Positions 36,635-45,796 of a stretch of 64,000 nt of DNA are shown here, in pieces (position 1 is the first letter of the stretch; every line of letters begins with the position of its first letter). The DNA is from Marinisporobacter sp. Its GTDB lineage: Bacteria; Bacillota; Clostridia; Peptostreptococcales; Thermotaleaceae. The notes beneath the pieces were generated by a model that saw only the letters and a program-made list of their open reading frames with translations, did no database searches and had not been told where the DNA came from. The position numbers were made by a program, and so were the translations under genes. The stretch is taken from the NCBI GenBank assembly GCA_025210525.1, contig JAOARP010000012.1, forward strand, positions 62,001 to 126,000, read 5' to 3'.

Positions 36635-37324
36635 ATGAGCATTCATATATTAAAAATCAGAAAAAAGTTAGAATCACTTGCAGAGCCTAAGTATCAAAAA
36701 TTTGCTTCATCTTTGATTCCTGGTTGTGATCATTTAATAGGGGTGCGTATTCCTGCTATTAGAAAAATCGCAAAGGGAATAGCGAAGGAAAATCCAATAG
36801 AATATCTTGATAATGCTGAAGATTTGTATTTTGAAGAAACTATGTTGCAGGCTCTTGTTATAGGTCAGATGAAAGAAGATATTGAAATCGTATTGGAACA
36901 GGTTGTATTATTTGTACCTAAAATAAAGAACTGGTCCCATTGCGATAGTTTTTGCACAGATTTAAAAATCGTTAGAGAGCATAAGGAGCGTGTATGGAAA
37001 TTCATACAGAGCTATTGGCAGTCAGATGAGCCGTATGAAATCCGATTTGCTGTTGTAATGATGCTTCGTTATTATATAGAAGAAAAATATCTCCATGATT
37101 TATTTTTAATTTTTGATAGGATTAAGAATGATAATTACTATGTTAAAATGGCAGTAGCTTGGGCAATTTCAATGTGTTTTGTAAAATATCCAGATGAAAC
37201 AATGACATTTCTTAATGACAATCACCTTGACGATGCAACATATAATAAAGCTTTACAAAAAATAAGAGAGTCTTTGAAGGTTGATAAATCTACAAAAGAA
37301 ATAATAAAATCTATGAAGCGGTAA
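36635..37324 (+). CDS. AlkD-like DNA alkylation repair protein
   Basis: The 229-residue all-helical HEAT-repeat protein matches the DNA alkylation repair family (PF08713), with NWSHCDSFCTDLK near the middle, the segment carrying the Asp used by AlkD-like glycosylases. It excises positively charged alkyl bases. It completes the alkylation repair operon with the Ada-type gene and ogt. ATG 36635 follows GGAGGG. Confidence 0.88.
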   Translation: MSIHILKIRKKLESLAEPKYQKFASSLIPGCDHLIGVRIPAIRKIAKGIAKENPIEYLDNAEDLYFEETMLQALVIGQMKEDIEIVLEQVVLFVPKIKNWSHCDSFCTDLKIVREHKERVWKFIQSYWQSDEPYEIRFAVVMMLRYYIEEKYLHDLFLIFDRIKNDNYYVKMAVAWAISMCFVKYPDETMTFLNDNHLDDATYNKALQKIRESLKVDKSTKEIIKSMKR

Positions 37325-37342
37325 ATCATTATACCGCTTTTT
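37316..37342. terminator. Terminator between the convergent alkD and crp genes
   Basis: The stem AAGCGGTA with TACCGCTT overlaps the AlkD-like stop codon and is followed by a T-run on the plus strand. Confidence 0.75.
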
Positions 37343-37355
37343 TCGAATTTTTTTA

Positions 37356-38033
37356 TCAAAACAGTATTTCATGTAGCTTTTCGAAATCTTTAATTTCAAT
37401 ATTTTGTCTATCAAAGGAAATAACTCCTCTAATTTCTAAATTTCTTAATTCTCTAGAAAGAGAAGTTCTTGAAACATTCATATATTCAGCCCAAGCTTTT
37501 TTGGAAAAGGGTAAGGTAATTATTGTAGAATTATGTTCTTTACAAGCATGCATGAGAAAACCTACGATTCTTTCTTGAATAGAATTGAGAGAAAGAATAC
37601 CAATTTTATGTTTTAGTATGAGCATAGAATTAGAGACAGATTCTAAAAAATTAGTCATAATCTGTTCGTCCATTGAAAATAATTTAAGAAGATCTTTTTT
37701 ATGGATCAATAATATTTTACAAGTTTTATATACAATAGCAGTGGTGGGATAATATTTTTTTTTAGCGAATATAGAAGGTTCAGCAATCAAATCAGAACAA
37801 CTTTTTTTAGTGATGATGACAACTTTCCCAGAAGGTAAAAGCTTTTGTATATGGATAGAGCCAGATAAGACAATGCCCATAGTATCAGCAATTTTATTAG
37901 GAGAAAATATGATTTCATTTTCTTGGTAGGTTTGAACTTTATAAATGATTTTTGATAAAGATAGATTTATCTCATCTAAAGATTTTCCTTTAAATAAATT
38001 AGAACTTTGAAGTACTGTTAATATTTCATTCAT
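37356..38033 (-). CDS. Crp/Fnr-family transcriptional regulator
   Basis: The 225-residue paralogue of the regulator at 27394 has an N-terminal barrel and a helix-turn-helix WAEYMNVSRTSLSREL. It reads away from the cobalamin-regulated transporter promoter. AAGGAAAA precedes the ATG. A GTATC-N4-GATAC dyad near +16 of its promoter matches that of the other crp gene. The ligand is unknown. Confidence 0.88.
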   Translation of the reverse strand: MNEILTVLQSSNLFKGKSLDEINLSLSKIIYKVQTYQENEIIFSPNKIADTMGIVLSGSIHIQKLLPSGKVVIITKKSCSDLIAEPSIFAKKKYYPTTAIVYKTCKILLIHKKDLLKLFSMDEQIMTNFLESVSNSMLILKHKIGILSLNSIQERIVGFLMHACKEHNSTIITLPFSKKAWAEYMNVSRTSLSRELRNLEIRGVISFDRQNIEIKDFEKLHEILF

Positions 38034-38062
38034 GAGAATTTTCCTTTTCTAAAAATATAGGT

Positions 38063-38120
38063 GTATCCGTAGATACTACTCTTTTTAATTTATTATAGTA
38101 TAATTGAATCAAAAAGTAAA
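38063..38120 (-). promoter_or_regulatory. crp promoter with Crp/Fnr-type dyad
   Basis: On the minus strand TTTACT (38120-38115), 17 nt and TATAAT (38097-38092) form a promoter with a start near 38085. The perfect dyad GTATC-CGTA-GATAC at 38063-38076 is centred near +15.5. Confidence 0.6.
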
Positions 38121-38150
38121 TGATAATGAAATTCATTAAAAACTAAATAT

Positions 38151-38199
38151 GGCATTTGACAAAAACGGCATTTGAGATATACTATAATTAGCAAATGCC
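38151..38199 (+). promoter_or_regulatory. Promoter with three GGCATTTG half-sites ahead of the cobalamin riboswitch
   Basis: TTGACA (38156-38161) and TATACT (38178-38183), 16 nt apart, form the promoter. The half-site GGCATTTG occurs at 38151-38158 and 38167-38174, and inverted as CAAATGCC at 38192-38199, flanking the -10 in an 8-17-8 dyad. This is a likely operator for a regulator I cannot identify, possibly metal-responsive. Confidence 0.6.
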
Positions 38200-38229
38200 A
38201 ATTATGTATTGGCGGAAAAGGAAAAATTT

Positions 38230-38440
38230 TAAAAGAATGCTAGGTGTTGATAATGAGGGTTATCAATGAAAAGGGAAGTTAGGTGAAAATCCAACGCAGC
38301 CCCCGCTACTGTAAATGAAGATAGATTAATGATTTACCACTGATTTTAGGATTGGGAAGGTGATTAGTCTAGATGATTCATAAGCCAGGAGACCTGCCTA
38401 TCATTTAAAATGAAAGCCTTCGGCGGGAAGGAGCAATTTT
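38230..38440 (+). ncRNA. Cobalamin riboswitch
   Basis: The conserved core GGGAAG...GGTGAAAATCC, the segment CGCAGCCCCCGCTACTGTAA and the B12 box AAGCCAGGAGACCTGCC (38382-38398) are all present in the right order. It lies 100 nt before the first permease gene and ends ahead of a terminator, so cobalamin should reduce transporter transcription. Confidence 0.95.
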
Positions 38441-38462
38441 TTATATATTGAAGCTTTTAATA

Positions 38463-38497
38463 AAAAGTTCTATCCGCAAAGGGAGAGGACTTTTTTT
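38463..38497 (+). terminator. Riboswitch expression-platform terminator
   Basis: An 11-bp imperfect stem (one G-U, one mismatch) with a GCAAA-type loop and seven T residues sits directly downstream of the cobalamin aptamer. Confidence 0.8.
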
Positions 38498-38537
38498 GAT
38501 GCAGAGCTTTTAGTAATGAACAAAAAGGGAGAGTTTT

Positions 38538-39500
38538 ATGGAAAAATATAAAAAGGTCTATAAGGATTATGTGGCTGCATTTATTTGTTTAATTGTATTA
38601 AATTTTATGTTGCCAAGATTATTGCCAGGAGACCCTGTTACAGCTTTAATAGGAGATCAAGCTCTTTTTGAAATGACAGATGAAATGTATAAAAAATTGG
38701 TAGTTGATTTTGGTTTAGATCAACCCCTATATATCCAATTTTTTAAATATATAAAGGGCTTAATACAATTTGATTTTGGATATTCGTACTTTCATAAGAA
38801 AAAAGTCATAGATCTCATTTTTTCATATATACCATGGACCATTCTTTTGGTGACGACGAGTATGTTTTTTTCTTTACTCATAGGATATTTAACGGGAATA
38901 GAAAGTGGTTATCATCATGGAAAAAGGCTTGATAAATATTTATTAAGCGTTATGATTTTTATCAGTGGTTTCCCACAATTTTTTTTAGGAATGCTTTTTT
39001 TGATATTTTTTAGTGTACAACTAGGATGGTTTCCTATGGGTGGATGTGAAACAGCTTGTTCAGATTTCACAGGAATCCGTAGAATACAAGATATTTTAAT
39101 GCATCTGATTTTACCTGTGATTACGATTGTTATTGCAGAAGTGTCAAATATGTATTTATTGACTAGAAACACATCTATTATAGTGAGGAAAAAATATTAT
39201 ATGCGTACGGCTGTAGCAAAAGGCTTAGGAGAGTATGTGATGAAGCATAGGTATTTAGGGAAAAATTCTTTTATTCCCTTATTAACAATGGCTGCCATTA
39301 TTATGGGAAGAATGTTTGTAGGGGCATTGCTGATTGAAGTTGTTTTTTCTTATCCAGGACTTGGGAGTCTTATTTATGAAGCCGTTCAAGTGAGAGATTA
39401 TCCTGTTTTACAAGGAACCTTTTTCATGGTTGCTACGATGGTTTTGATTTTTAATGGCATAGCAGAAGGAATTCATTTGAAATATAGTGAGAGAAGGTAA
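38538..39500 (+). CDS. Ni/Co/peptide-type ABC permease (NikB/OppB-like)
   Basis: The 320-residue protein has about six membrane helices, the N-terminal region LPGDPVTALIGDQ typical of OppB/NikB, and a late GALLIEVVFSYPGLGSLI motif. It is the first gene after the cobalamin riboswitch, which argues for transport of cobalt, nickel or a corrinoid-related substrate rather than peptides. It runs into the second permease with an 11-nt gap. Confidence 0.88.
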   Translation: MEKYKKVYKDYVAAFICLIVLNFMLPRLLPGDPVTALIGDQALFEMTDEMYKKLVVDFGLDQPLYIQFFKYIKGLIQFDFGYSYFHKKKVIDLIFSYIPWTILLVTTSMFFSLLIGYLTGIESGYHHGKRLDKYLLSVMIFISGFPQFFLGMLFLIFFSVQLGWFPMGGCETACSDFTGIRRIQDILMHLILPVITIVIAEVSNMYLLTRNTSIIVRKKYYMRTAVAKGLGEYVMKHRYLGKNSFIPLLTMAAIIMGRMFVGALLIEVVFSYPGLGSLIYEAVQVRDYPVLQGTFFMVATMVLIFNGIAEGIHLKYSERR

Positions 39501-39511
39501 GGAATTTGAGA

Positions 39512-40345
39512 ATGAGTAGAAAAATTTTAGAAAAAGATATTTTTGTAGTAGTAGGGGCAGGTTGTTTTTTATGTTTTATAATCATGGCAATCATTATACC
39601 TTTTATGGGATTATCACCTCCCATGGATTCTTCAAAGGAAGTACTTTTGTCACCATCTAAAGAGCATATCTTAGGAACGAATGATATAGGACAAGATATT
39701 TTTTCAAGGCTTCTTTATGGATTAAGAGCTTCCATTTTTACAAGTGTATTTGTAGGGATGATAGCAACCTTTATAGCTACAATTTTAGGAACAACAGCAG
39801 CTTTAATAGGAGGAATCTTTGATCGGTTGATTTTAAGGCTTTGCGATATATTCTTGGCACTGCCTGAATTTATTATTTGTTTATTAGTGGCTTCTTATAT
39901 ACGACCTAGTGGAATTACTTTAATACTTATGATTAGTTTATTAAATTGGCAAGGACCACTTAAGGTCATACGTTCTCAAGTGATGATATGTAAAGAAAAT
40001 TTATCCGTATATGCAGCGAGAACCTTTGGAGGAAATACAATATATCTTTTAAAAAGACATATTCTTCCTGAAATTTTTCCGATGATCATGGCTACATTTA
40101 TCAGAAATGCAAGAATTGCTGTTTTTATGGAAGTGAGTCTTTCATATTTAGGATTGGTAGATCCTAAAGCCATTAGTCTTGGGAGGATTATGAATAATGC
40201 TATGGCATTTACTTATCTAGATGTATGGAAATGGTGGTTATTGCCTGTAGGGGTAGTTCTTTCATTGTTTTTACTTACATTATCTTATATAGGATATTAT
40301 CTAAAGAACAAAAGGAATGTTTGTTTGGAGGAAAGAAAATCGTGA
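39512..40345 (+). CDS. Ni/Co/peptide-type ABC permease (NikC/OppC-like)
   Basis: About 277 residues with the NikC-type HILGTNDIGQDIFSRLLYGLR region after the first helix and a C-terminal EVSLSYLGL segment. It pairs with the upstream permease. ATG 39512 follows AAGGAA; an in-frame TTG at 39506 is less likely. Its stop overlaps the start of the fused ATPase by 4 nt. Confidence 0.88.
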   Translation: MSRKILEKDIFVVVGAGCFLCFIIMAIIIPFMGLSPPMDSSKEVLLSPSKEHILGTNDIGQDIFSRLLYGLRASIFTSVFVGMIATFIATILGTTAALIGGIFDRLILRLCDIFLALPEFIICLLVASYIRPSGITLILMISLLNWQGPLKVIRSQVMICKENLSVYAARTFGGNTIYLLKRHILPEIFPMIMATFIRNARIAVFMEVSLSYLGLVDPKAISLGRIMNNAMAFTYLDVWKWWLLPVGVVLSLFLLTLSYIGYYLKNKRNVCLEERKS

Positions 40346-41991
40346 TAAAAATAAAAAATTTAAGTATTTCCTATGGGAACAAAAAGGTCATTAATGGGGT
40401 TAATTTAGAATTTAGAAAAAACAGTATAACAGCAATTATAGGAGAATCAGGAACAGGGAAAACAAGTGTAGGACTCTCTTTATTAGGACTCAATAAGGGA
40501 GATATAAGTGGAGAAATTATTGTAAAGGATGAAGATATTTTAAAATATTCAGCTGAGGAAATGAAAAAATACCGATGGAATACAGCAAGCATTGTGTTTC
40601 AAAATACAGGTCAAATTTTAAATCCCACAGTAAAAATAGTTAAGCAGATTGCAGAATCTATGATTGAGCATAAAATATTTTCAAAACCAGAAGCTTTTCA
40701 GCAAGGAAAAAAATTGCTTTTATTGGTAGGACTTGAGGAAAGTTATCATGACTTTTATCCAGCTCAATTAAGTGGAGGTCAGATTCAAAAGGCTTTAGTG
40801 GCAATGGCACTTGCTAATGATCCAGATATTTTAGTGTTAGATGAACCTACTTCTGCATTAGACCCATTAACAAAAATGGAAATGATTCAGCTCATAAAAA
40901 GAGTTGCTAAAGACAAAACGGTGGTGCTTATTACTCATGATTTCTCTGTTGCCAGGAGTTTAGCAGAAAAAATAGTTGTTTTATATGGAAGCAGTGTAGT
41001 TGAAATGGGAGAAGCAAATAAAGTTCTCAATGAACCCGTTCATCCTTATACAAGAGGATTATTACGTTCCTATCCAAATATGTCTACAACAAAAGATTTA
41101 CAGGGAATAAGAGGAACTATTCAATATGGTGAAAAGGGATGCCCCTTTGTCAATAGATGTACTCAAAGAAAGGATATTTGCTTTCATGAAAAACCTGAGC
41201 TTCAAGAAATAAGGAACCGTCTTATTGCATGTCATCAAAAGGGAATTATTTGTTTATTAAGAGGGGAGGGAATTGTTAAAAAATATAGAAAAAGAAAGAT
41301 CTTAAAAGATGTTGATTTTCAATTATATGAAGGAGAAACATTATGTGTTGTTGGGGAAAGTGGGAGTGGGAAAACAACCCTAGCAAAATGCATTATGGGA
41401 TTAGAAAAAATAGACCATGGAAAATTATTTTATTGTGAAGAAAAAATCCATCAAAATAAAGGATTTTACCAACAGGTACAAGTGATTTACCAAAATCCTC
41501 AAGCTTCTATTAATAGAAACTTTAATGTATTAACAGCTGTAAAAGAGCCTTTAGATATTTATAAAATAGGAAATGAGGAAGAAAAGAAAAGAGAGGTATT
41601 AAAAGTTTTAAAGGAAGTAAATTTACCTGTAGAAGATGCGTTTTTAAATCAATTTCCCCATGAATTAAGTGGTGGAGAAAGTCAAAGAGTAGCTATTGCA
41701 AGAGCTTTAATCTTAAAACCTAAATTATTAATTGCAGATGAAGCTACTTCTGCTCTGGATGTAAGTGTTCAAGCTAAAATTATGAAGCTATTTATGGAAT
41801 TACAAGAAAAGAGAGGACTTACCTTACTTTTTATCACCCATGATATTGCACTAGCTCGTAAAGTAAGCGATAAGATGATTGTGTTAAAAAATGGAGAAGT
41901 AGTGGAAGAGGGGCGTTCGGCTGTAATGACAAATAATCCTATTCATGCTTATACGAAGAAACTAATTAGTGCTGCACCACAAATATTTTAA
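40342..41991 (+). CDS. Fused double ATPase of the Ni/Co/peptide-type ABC transporter (NikD-NikE fusion)
   Basis: About 549 residues carrying two complete ABC modules in one chain. The first has GESGTGKTS, LSGGQIQKA and ILVLDEPTSALDP, then the Cys-containing OppD-type tail (CPFVNRC). The second has GESGSGKTT, LSGGESQRVA and LLIADEATSALD. In NikABCDE and Opp systems the two ATPases are separate genes. GTG 40342 overlaps the permease stop, with GGAGG 11 nt upstream. Confidence 0.9.
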   Translation: MIKIKNLSISYGNKKVINGVNLEFRKNSITAIIGESGTGKTSVGLSLLGLNKGDISGEIIVKDEDILKYSAEEMKKYRWNTASIVFQNTGQILNPTVKIVKQIAESMIEHKIFSKPEAFQQGKKLLLLVGLEESYHDFYPAQLSGGQIQKALVAMALANDPDILVLDEPTSALDPLTKMEMIQLIKRVAKDKTVVLITHDFSVARSLAEKIVVLYGSSVVEMGEANKVLNEPVHPYTRGLLRSYPNMSTTKDLQGIRGTIQYGEKGCPFVNRCTQRKDICFHEKPELQEIRNRLIACHQKGIICLLRGEGIVKKYRKRKILKDVDFQLYEGETLCVVGESGSGKTTLAKCIMGLEKIDHGKLFYCEEKIHQNKGFYQQVQVIYQNPQASINRNFNVLTAVKEPLDIYKIGNEEEKKREVLKVLKEVNLPVEDAFLNQFPHELSGGESQRVAIARALILKPKLLIADEATSALDVSVQAKIMKLFMELQEKRGLTLLFITHDIALARKVSDKMIVLKNGEVVEEGRSAVMTNNPIHAYTKKLISAAPQIF

Positions 41992-42021
41992 AATATAAAA
42001 ATAATAAGGGAGGATTTTTAA

Positions 42022-43605
42022 ATGAAAAAGAAATTGTTTAAAACCATTGCACTACTAATGCTGGTAGTGATGATTTTAGGGACAGGGGGATGCGCATCTA
42101 AAGCAAATGAAACTTCTTCTGCAAAGGCTACCAATACGGATATAGAAGAATATGCAATTCCTGATGCAACTGGAAACTGGGGAGCTCCTACACCCTATGG
42201 TTTAATTCCAAGGGGTCCTGGCTTTATACGAATGAGTTATGTATTTGATTCATTAATATGGAAGGATGAGAAGGGAGATTTTATTCCAGCATTAGCAAAG
42301 GAATGGGCATACAATGAGGAAGAAAATACATATACCTTTGAACTTCAAGAAACTGCTAAATGGCATGATGGAGAAGCTATAACAGCAAAGGATGTTACCT
42401 TCACAATAGAGTATATGAAAAAACATCCTCTTCCTTGGTTGAATTTAAAGCCTATTGAAAAAGTAACAGCTATAGAAGAAAATAAAGTAGAATTTAAATT
42501 AAAAGAAAAATGGGCACCTTTTTATGCCCATATTGCGGGTTGTATGCCAATACTTCCAGAGCATATTTATAAAGAGATCAAAAATCCAGAGAAATTATTT
42601 TCAGAAGAGCAAATTATCGGAAGTGGTCCTTTTAAGTTGGCTCATTACAATGCGGAAAAGGGTGAATATGTATTTGAAGCCTTTGATGATTATTATCAAG
42701 GTTGCCCAAAGGTAAAAAAATTGAAGTTCTTTAAGATGAATCCTCAAATGCAGCCAAAAGCATTACTTCAAGGACAAGTAGATGCTATATTTACAAATGG
42801 GGATGCTAAAAAGCTTTTTAAAGGAAAAGATATAAATGTCATTAGTGATATAGGAATGGTAACAAAGGTAGCCTTTAATCATCATAAAGCTCCTTTTGAC
42901 GAAAAAACATTTAGGCATGCAATGGCTTATTTCATTAATAGGGAGGACATTGTAGATATTGCTCATAGAGGACATGCTTTTAAAGGAAATACAGGAATTT
43001 TTCCAAGGGAAAGCGCTTATTTTGAAAAAGATGTGGAGCAGTATAAATATAATCCAGAAAAAGGAGCATCCATTCTTGAAAAATTAGGATATAAAAAAGA
43101 AGGGGATTATTATAAAAAGGATGGAGACATATTAAGCTTTACTGTTTTAGGAAATGAACGGGTAAAAAGAGATGTAGATATGATTGTTGAACAATTAAAT
43201 CATGAGGGAATCAAGGCAGAGGCTATTTATAAAGATAGACAAACAGCAGATCAAAGCTTGAATAATTGGGATTTTGATATATCTGTAGTAGAATGTGGTG
43301 CTATAGGAGATCCTATATTTTTAAATAGAGAAATCCTCGGAAAAGGATTTACAAGTGATCGATATTATAAATCAGAAAAAATGAGTAAGCTTTTAAAAGA
43401 GCAGCTTTTAGCAACTAACATAGAAGAAAGAAAAAATATATTAAAAGAGTTCCAGAAGGTTTATGCAGAAGAGTTACCAGCTTATCATATTTATTTCTCT
43501 GAGTTTGTGTTTGCTTATAATGATAAGGCAAATTTATATTTTACCAATGAAGGTGTATCTATTGGAATTCCTTTAGCTTTAAATAAAATGATTTTTGTAA
43601 AATAA
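42022..43605 (+). CDS. Family 5 ABC substrate-binding lipoprotein (NikA/OppA-like)
   Basis: The 527-residue protein has a lipoprotein signal (lipobox GTGGC) and an SBP family 5 fold, with LAKEWAYNEEENTYTFELQE, then AKWHDGEAITAKDV. It should bind the transported metal chelate or other ligand. It is the fourth transporter component in the B12-riboswitch operon. The strong ribosome binding site AAGGGAGG fits the need for excess binding protein. Confidence 0.9.
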   Translation: MKKKLFKTIALLMLVVMILGTGGCASKANETSSAKATNTDIEEYAIPDATGNWGAPTPYGLIPRGPGFIRMSYVFDSLIWKDEKGDFIPALAKEWAYNEEENTYTFELQETAKWHDGEAITAKDVTFTIEYMKKHPLPWLNLKPIEKVTAIEENKVEFKLKEKWAPFYAHIAGCMPILPEHIYKEIKNPEKLFSEEQIIGSGPFKLAHYNAEKGEYVFEAFDDYYQGCPKVKKLKFFKMNPQMQPKALLQGQVDAIFTNGDAKKLFKGKDINVISDIGMVTKVAFNHHKAPFDEKTFRHAMAYFINREDIVDIAHRGHAFKGNTGIFPRESAYFEKDVEQYKYNPEKGASILEKLGYKKEGDYYKKDGDILSFTVLGNERVKRDVDMIVEQLNHEGIKAEAIYKDRQTADQSLNNWDFDISVVECGAIGDPIFLNREILGKGFTSDRYYKSEKMSKLLKEQLLATNIEERKNILKEFQKVYAEELPAYHIYFSEFVFAYNDKANLYFTNEGVSIGIPLALNKMIFVK

Positions 43606-43626
43606 AAGATGGAAAGGATGTTTAAA

Positions 43627-44043
43627 ATGAGTGATATTATAGTAAAGCCAATTGGATATATTGCATCTCCTTTTAAAAGGATTGAAGAAATTCCACCTCA
43701 AAGTGTATATGCTAAGGAAAAAGTAGCTACTATCAAGCTTATGGAGGAGTATAAGGAAGGCTTAAAGGACTTAGAAAATTATTCTCATATTATTGTACAA
43801 TTTTATTTTCATCAATCAAAAGGGTATGAGTTATTGACGTTGACTCCATGGAGTGATGAAAGAAAAGGTGTTTTCGCTACGAGATCTCCCAAAAGACCAA
43901 ATCCTATAGGGATAAGTATTGTGAAATTAAGAAAAATAGAAGGATGCCATATAGAAATTGAGGGGGTAGATATGTTAGACCAAACACCTGTAATAGATAT
44001 TAAACCTTATGTAGCTAAGTTGAATCCTGAAAATATGGAATAA
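43627..44043 (+). CDS. trmO: TrmO/TsaA-family tRNA methyltransferase-like protein
   Basis: About 138 residues, the compact VirR/TsaA barrel with the SAM-site motif RSPKRPNPIG and an N-terminal KPIGYI strand. E. coli TrmO methylates N6-threonylcarbamoyladenosine-37 of tRNA-Thr but has an extra C-terminal domain; this short form occurs beside metal transport genes in other anaerobes and may act on another substrate. It is the last gene of the riboswitch operon, 21 nt after the lipoprotein. ATG 43627 is preferred over ATG 43609. Confidence 0.78.
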   Translation: MSDIIVKPIGYIASPFKRIEEIPPQSVYAKEKVATIKLMEEYKEGLKDLENYSHIIVQFYFHQSKGYELLTLTPWSDERKGVFATRSPKRPNPIGISIVKLRKIEGCHIEIEGVDMLDQTPVIDIKPYVAKLNPENME

Positions 44044-44084
44044 GAGAATTAAAACAAGGTAGATACAAATAAATGATTTCATAA

Positions 44085-44114
44085 AAGAATCCTTTTAAAA
44101 GGGTTCTTTTTTTT
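44085..44114 (+). terminator. Terminator of the riboswitch operon
   Basis: An 8-bp stem (AAGAATCC with GGGTTCTT) with an 8-nt loop is followed by a run of T residues. Confidence 0.85.
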
Positions 44115-44298
44115 AGGGAAAATAAATATTTTTTATTGATATATAAATAATGCCTTTGAAGAATTCATCATAAATGAAATATATAAATGACAAATCTATA
44201 TATGTTTCAAATTGTAAGAAATGAAACTTTTTTGTAACTTTTTTTAGCTTATAAAGGTATAAAATAAAGATATAAAAATATAAAGGGAGGTTTCAAAT

Positions 44299-45693
44299 AT
44301 GAAAAAAATAGTTTATAAGGCAGTAGGGATCATGCTTATCCTAAGCTTGTGTATTTCTACAGCTGCATGTTCCTTAATAGAGCAAAAACATGTAAAAGCA
44401 GCGGAACAAACTATAAAAAATCAACCTATAGAGATAACAGCAAAAGAAATAAAGGTAGATGAAGCGTATATAGAAGGAGACATAAAAATTCCTGTTATTT
44501 CAAAGCTTTCTAATAAAGACGCGGAAGAGAGAATCAATGAGTTACTGGAAAATGATATAACAGAGTTTATGGAATTCAATATTCAAAATGCTAAGAAGTT
44601 ATATGATACGAATAAAGAGGAGCATGATAAAGAAAATATGGTATCTGATTATGAAGTAACCTATCAAAATGAAAATATGATCAGTATAGTCATCAAGCAA
44701 AAGGTCAATGAAGAAAAACCCTATACGTATCCAACAGAGGATTACTATAATGTTGATTTAAATACAGGAAAGCAGATCCCTTTTAACAGATTGTTTGACG
44801 AAGATGAAGATTATAAGGAGGTTATTATAGATTACATAAAAAAAGAATATAAGAAAAAAGAAAAAGATCTTTACATATATTTATCAAATACAAAGGATGT
44901 ATTTTACTATTTGAAGGATCAAAAAATAGTACTATCCTTTAATCCATATAATGCTGAAGAACAGCCTTTTGAAATACCATTTTCTATTTTTAAAAATGGA
45001 GTTAACACAAATGTCCATTTAAAACCATATGCTGTGAAGGTACACACAAAGAAAATCAAAGAAACTAAAGAATACTTGGAAACAGATGTGAAATTCCCTA
45101 TTATTTCAGGAATGAAGGATGAAATAATACAATCAAAAATCAATCAAATGTTTGAAAAGGAAGCGTTAGATTTTAAGGATGAGATAGAAATGTGGGCAAA
45201 GGAAGGCGTAGAGGACGCTAAAAAATATGATTATGAGATGAGACCCTATAGCGTATATGTAGATTTTGAAGAAAAGAAAAATGAAGGGGAATTATTAAGC
45301 ATTTATACGACTTATTATGAGTATACAGGTGGTGCCCATGGGATGTATAATGACATTGCTTATAATATTGATCTGAAAACAGGAAAAATACTAGAGTTGA
45401 AAGATTTATTTAAAGAAGATTATGACTATGAAAAAGTTATTAACGAAAAAATAAAGGAACAAATTGACAGAATCAATAAAGCATCTGAAGAAAATGGTTC
45501 GGAAGATAATTATATGTACTATGAAGGCTTTGAAGGAATAAGGAAGGAGCATAGCTTTTATTTAAAAGACAATAAATTAGGCATTTATTTTGGACTCTAT
45601 GAAATAGCTCCTTATGCAGCAGGGATACCAACCTTCGAAATTCCATTATCAACCTTTGAAAAGGGATTAAAAGAAGATTTTAGGGAATTATAA
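44299..45693 (+). CDS. Lipoprotein with two tandem DUF4163/DUF3298 (RsiV/PdaC-type) units
   Basis: The 464-residue exported protein has a signal peptide with Cys near residue 24. It then has two repeats (about 45-250 and 255-464), each made of a DUF4163-like part and a DUF3298-like part, marked by Y(N)(V/I)DL(N/K)TGK and a closing FEIPxSxF. The GGAHG segment lies only in the second repeat. RsiV and PdaC use this fold to bind lysozyme or peptidoglycan. It forms, with the DHH gene downstream, a unit that has been tandemly duplicated. Confidence 0.8.
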   Translation: MKKIVYKAVGIMLILSLCISTAACSLIEQKHVKAAEQTIKNQPIEITAKEIKVDEAYIEGDIKIPVISKLSNKDAEERINELLENDITEFMEFNIQNAKKLYDTNKEEHDKENMVSDYEVTYQNENMISIVIKQKVNEEKPYTYPTEDYYNVDLNTGKQIPFNRLFDEDEDYKEVIIDYIKKEYKKKEKDLYIYLSNTKDVFYYLKDQKIVLSFNPYNAEEQPFEIPFSIFKNGVNTNVHLKPYAVKVHTKKIKETKEYLETDVKFPIISGMKDEIIQSKINQMFEKEALDFKDEIEMWAKEGVEDAKKYDYEMRPYSVYVDFEEKKNEGELLSIYTTYYEYTGGAHGMYNDIAYNIDLKTGKILELKDLFKEDYDYEKVINEKIKEQIDRINKASEENGSEDNYMYYEGFEGIRKEHSFYLKDNKLGIYFGLYEIAPYAAGIPTFEIPLSTFEKGLKEDFREL

Positions 45694-45738
45694 AACTAAG
45701 TGGAATAGGGCTAACTCCCCATTCTATGGGTATTTTTA

Positions 45739-45767
45739 TTGAAATATTCTGGTTGCATTGATATAAT
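45739..45767 (+). promoter_or_regulatory. Promoter of the first DHH phosphoesterase gene
   Basis: TTGAAA-N17-TATAAT, a near-consensus sigma-A promoter, duplicated with the gene at 47327-47355. Confidence 0.78.
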
Positions 45768-45796
45768 TTACATAAGTAAAAAAGAGGAGGAGAATT

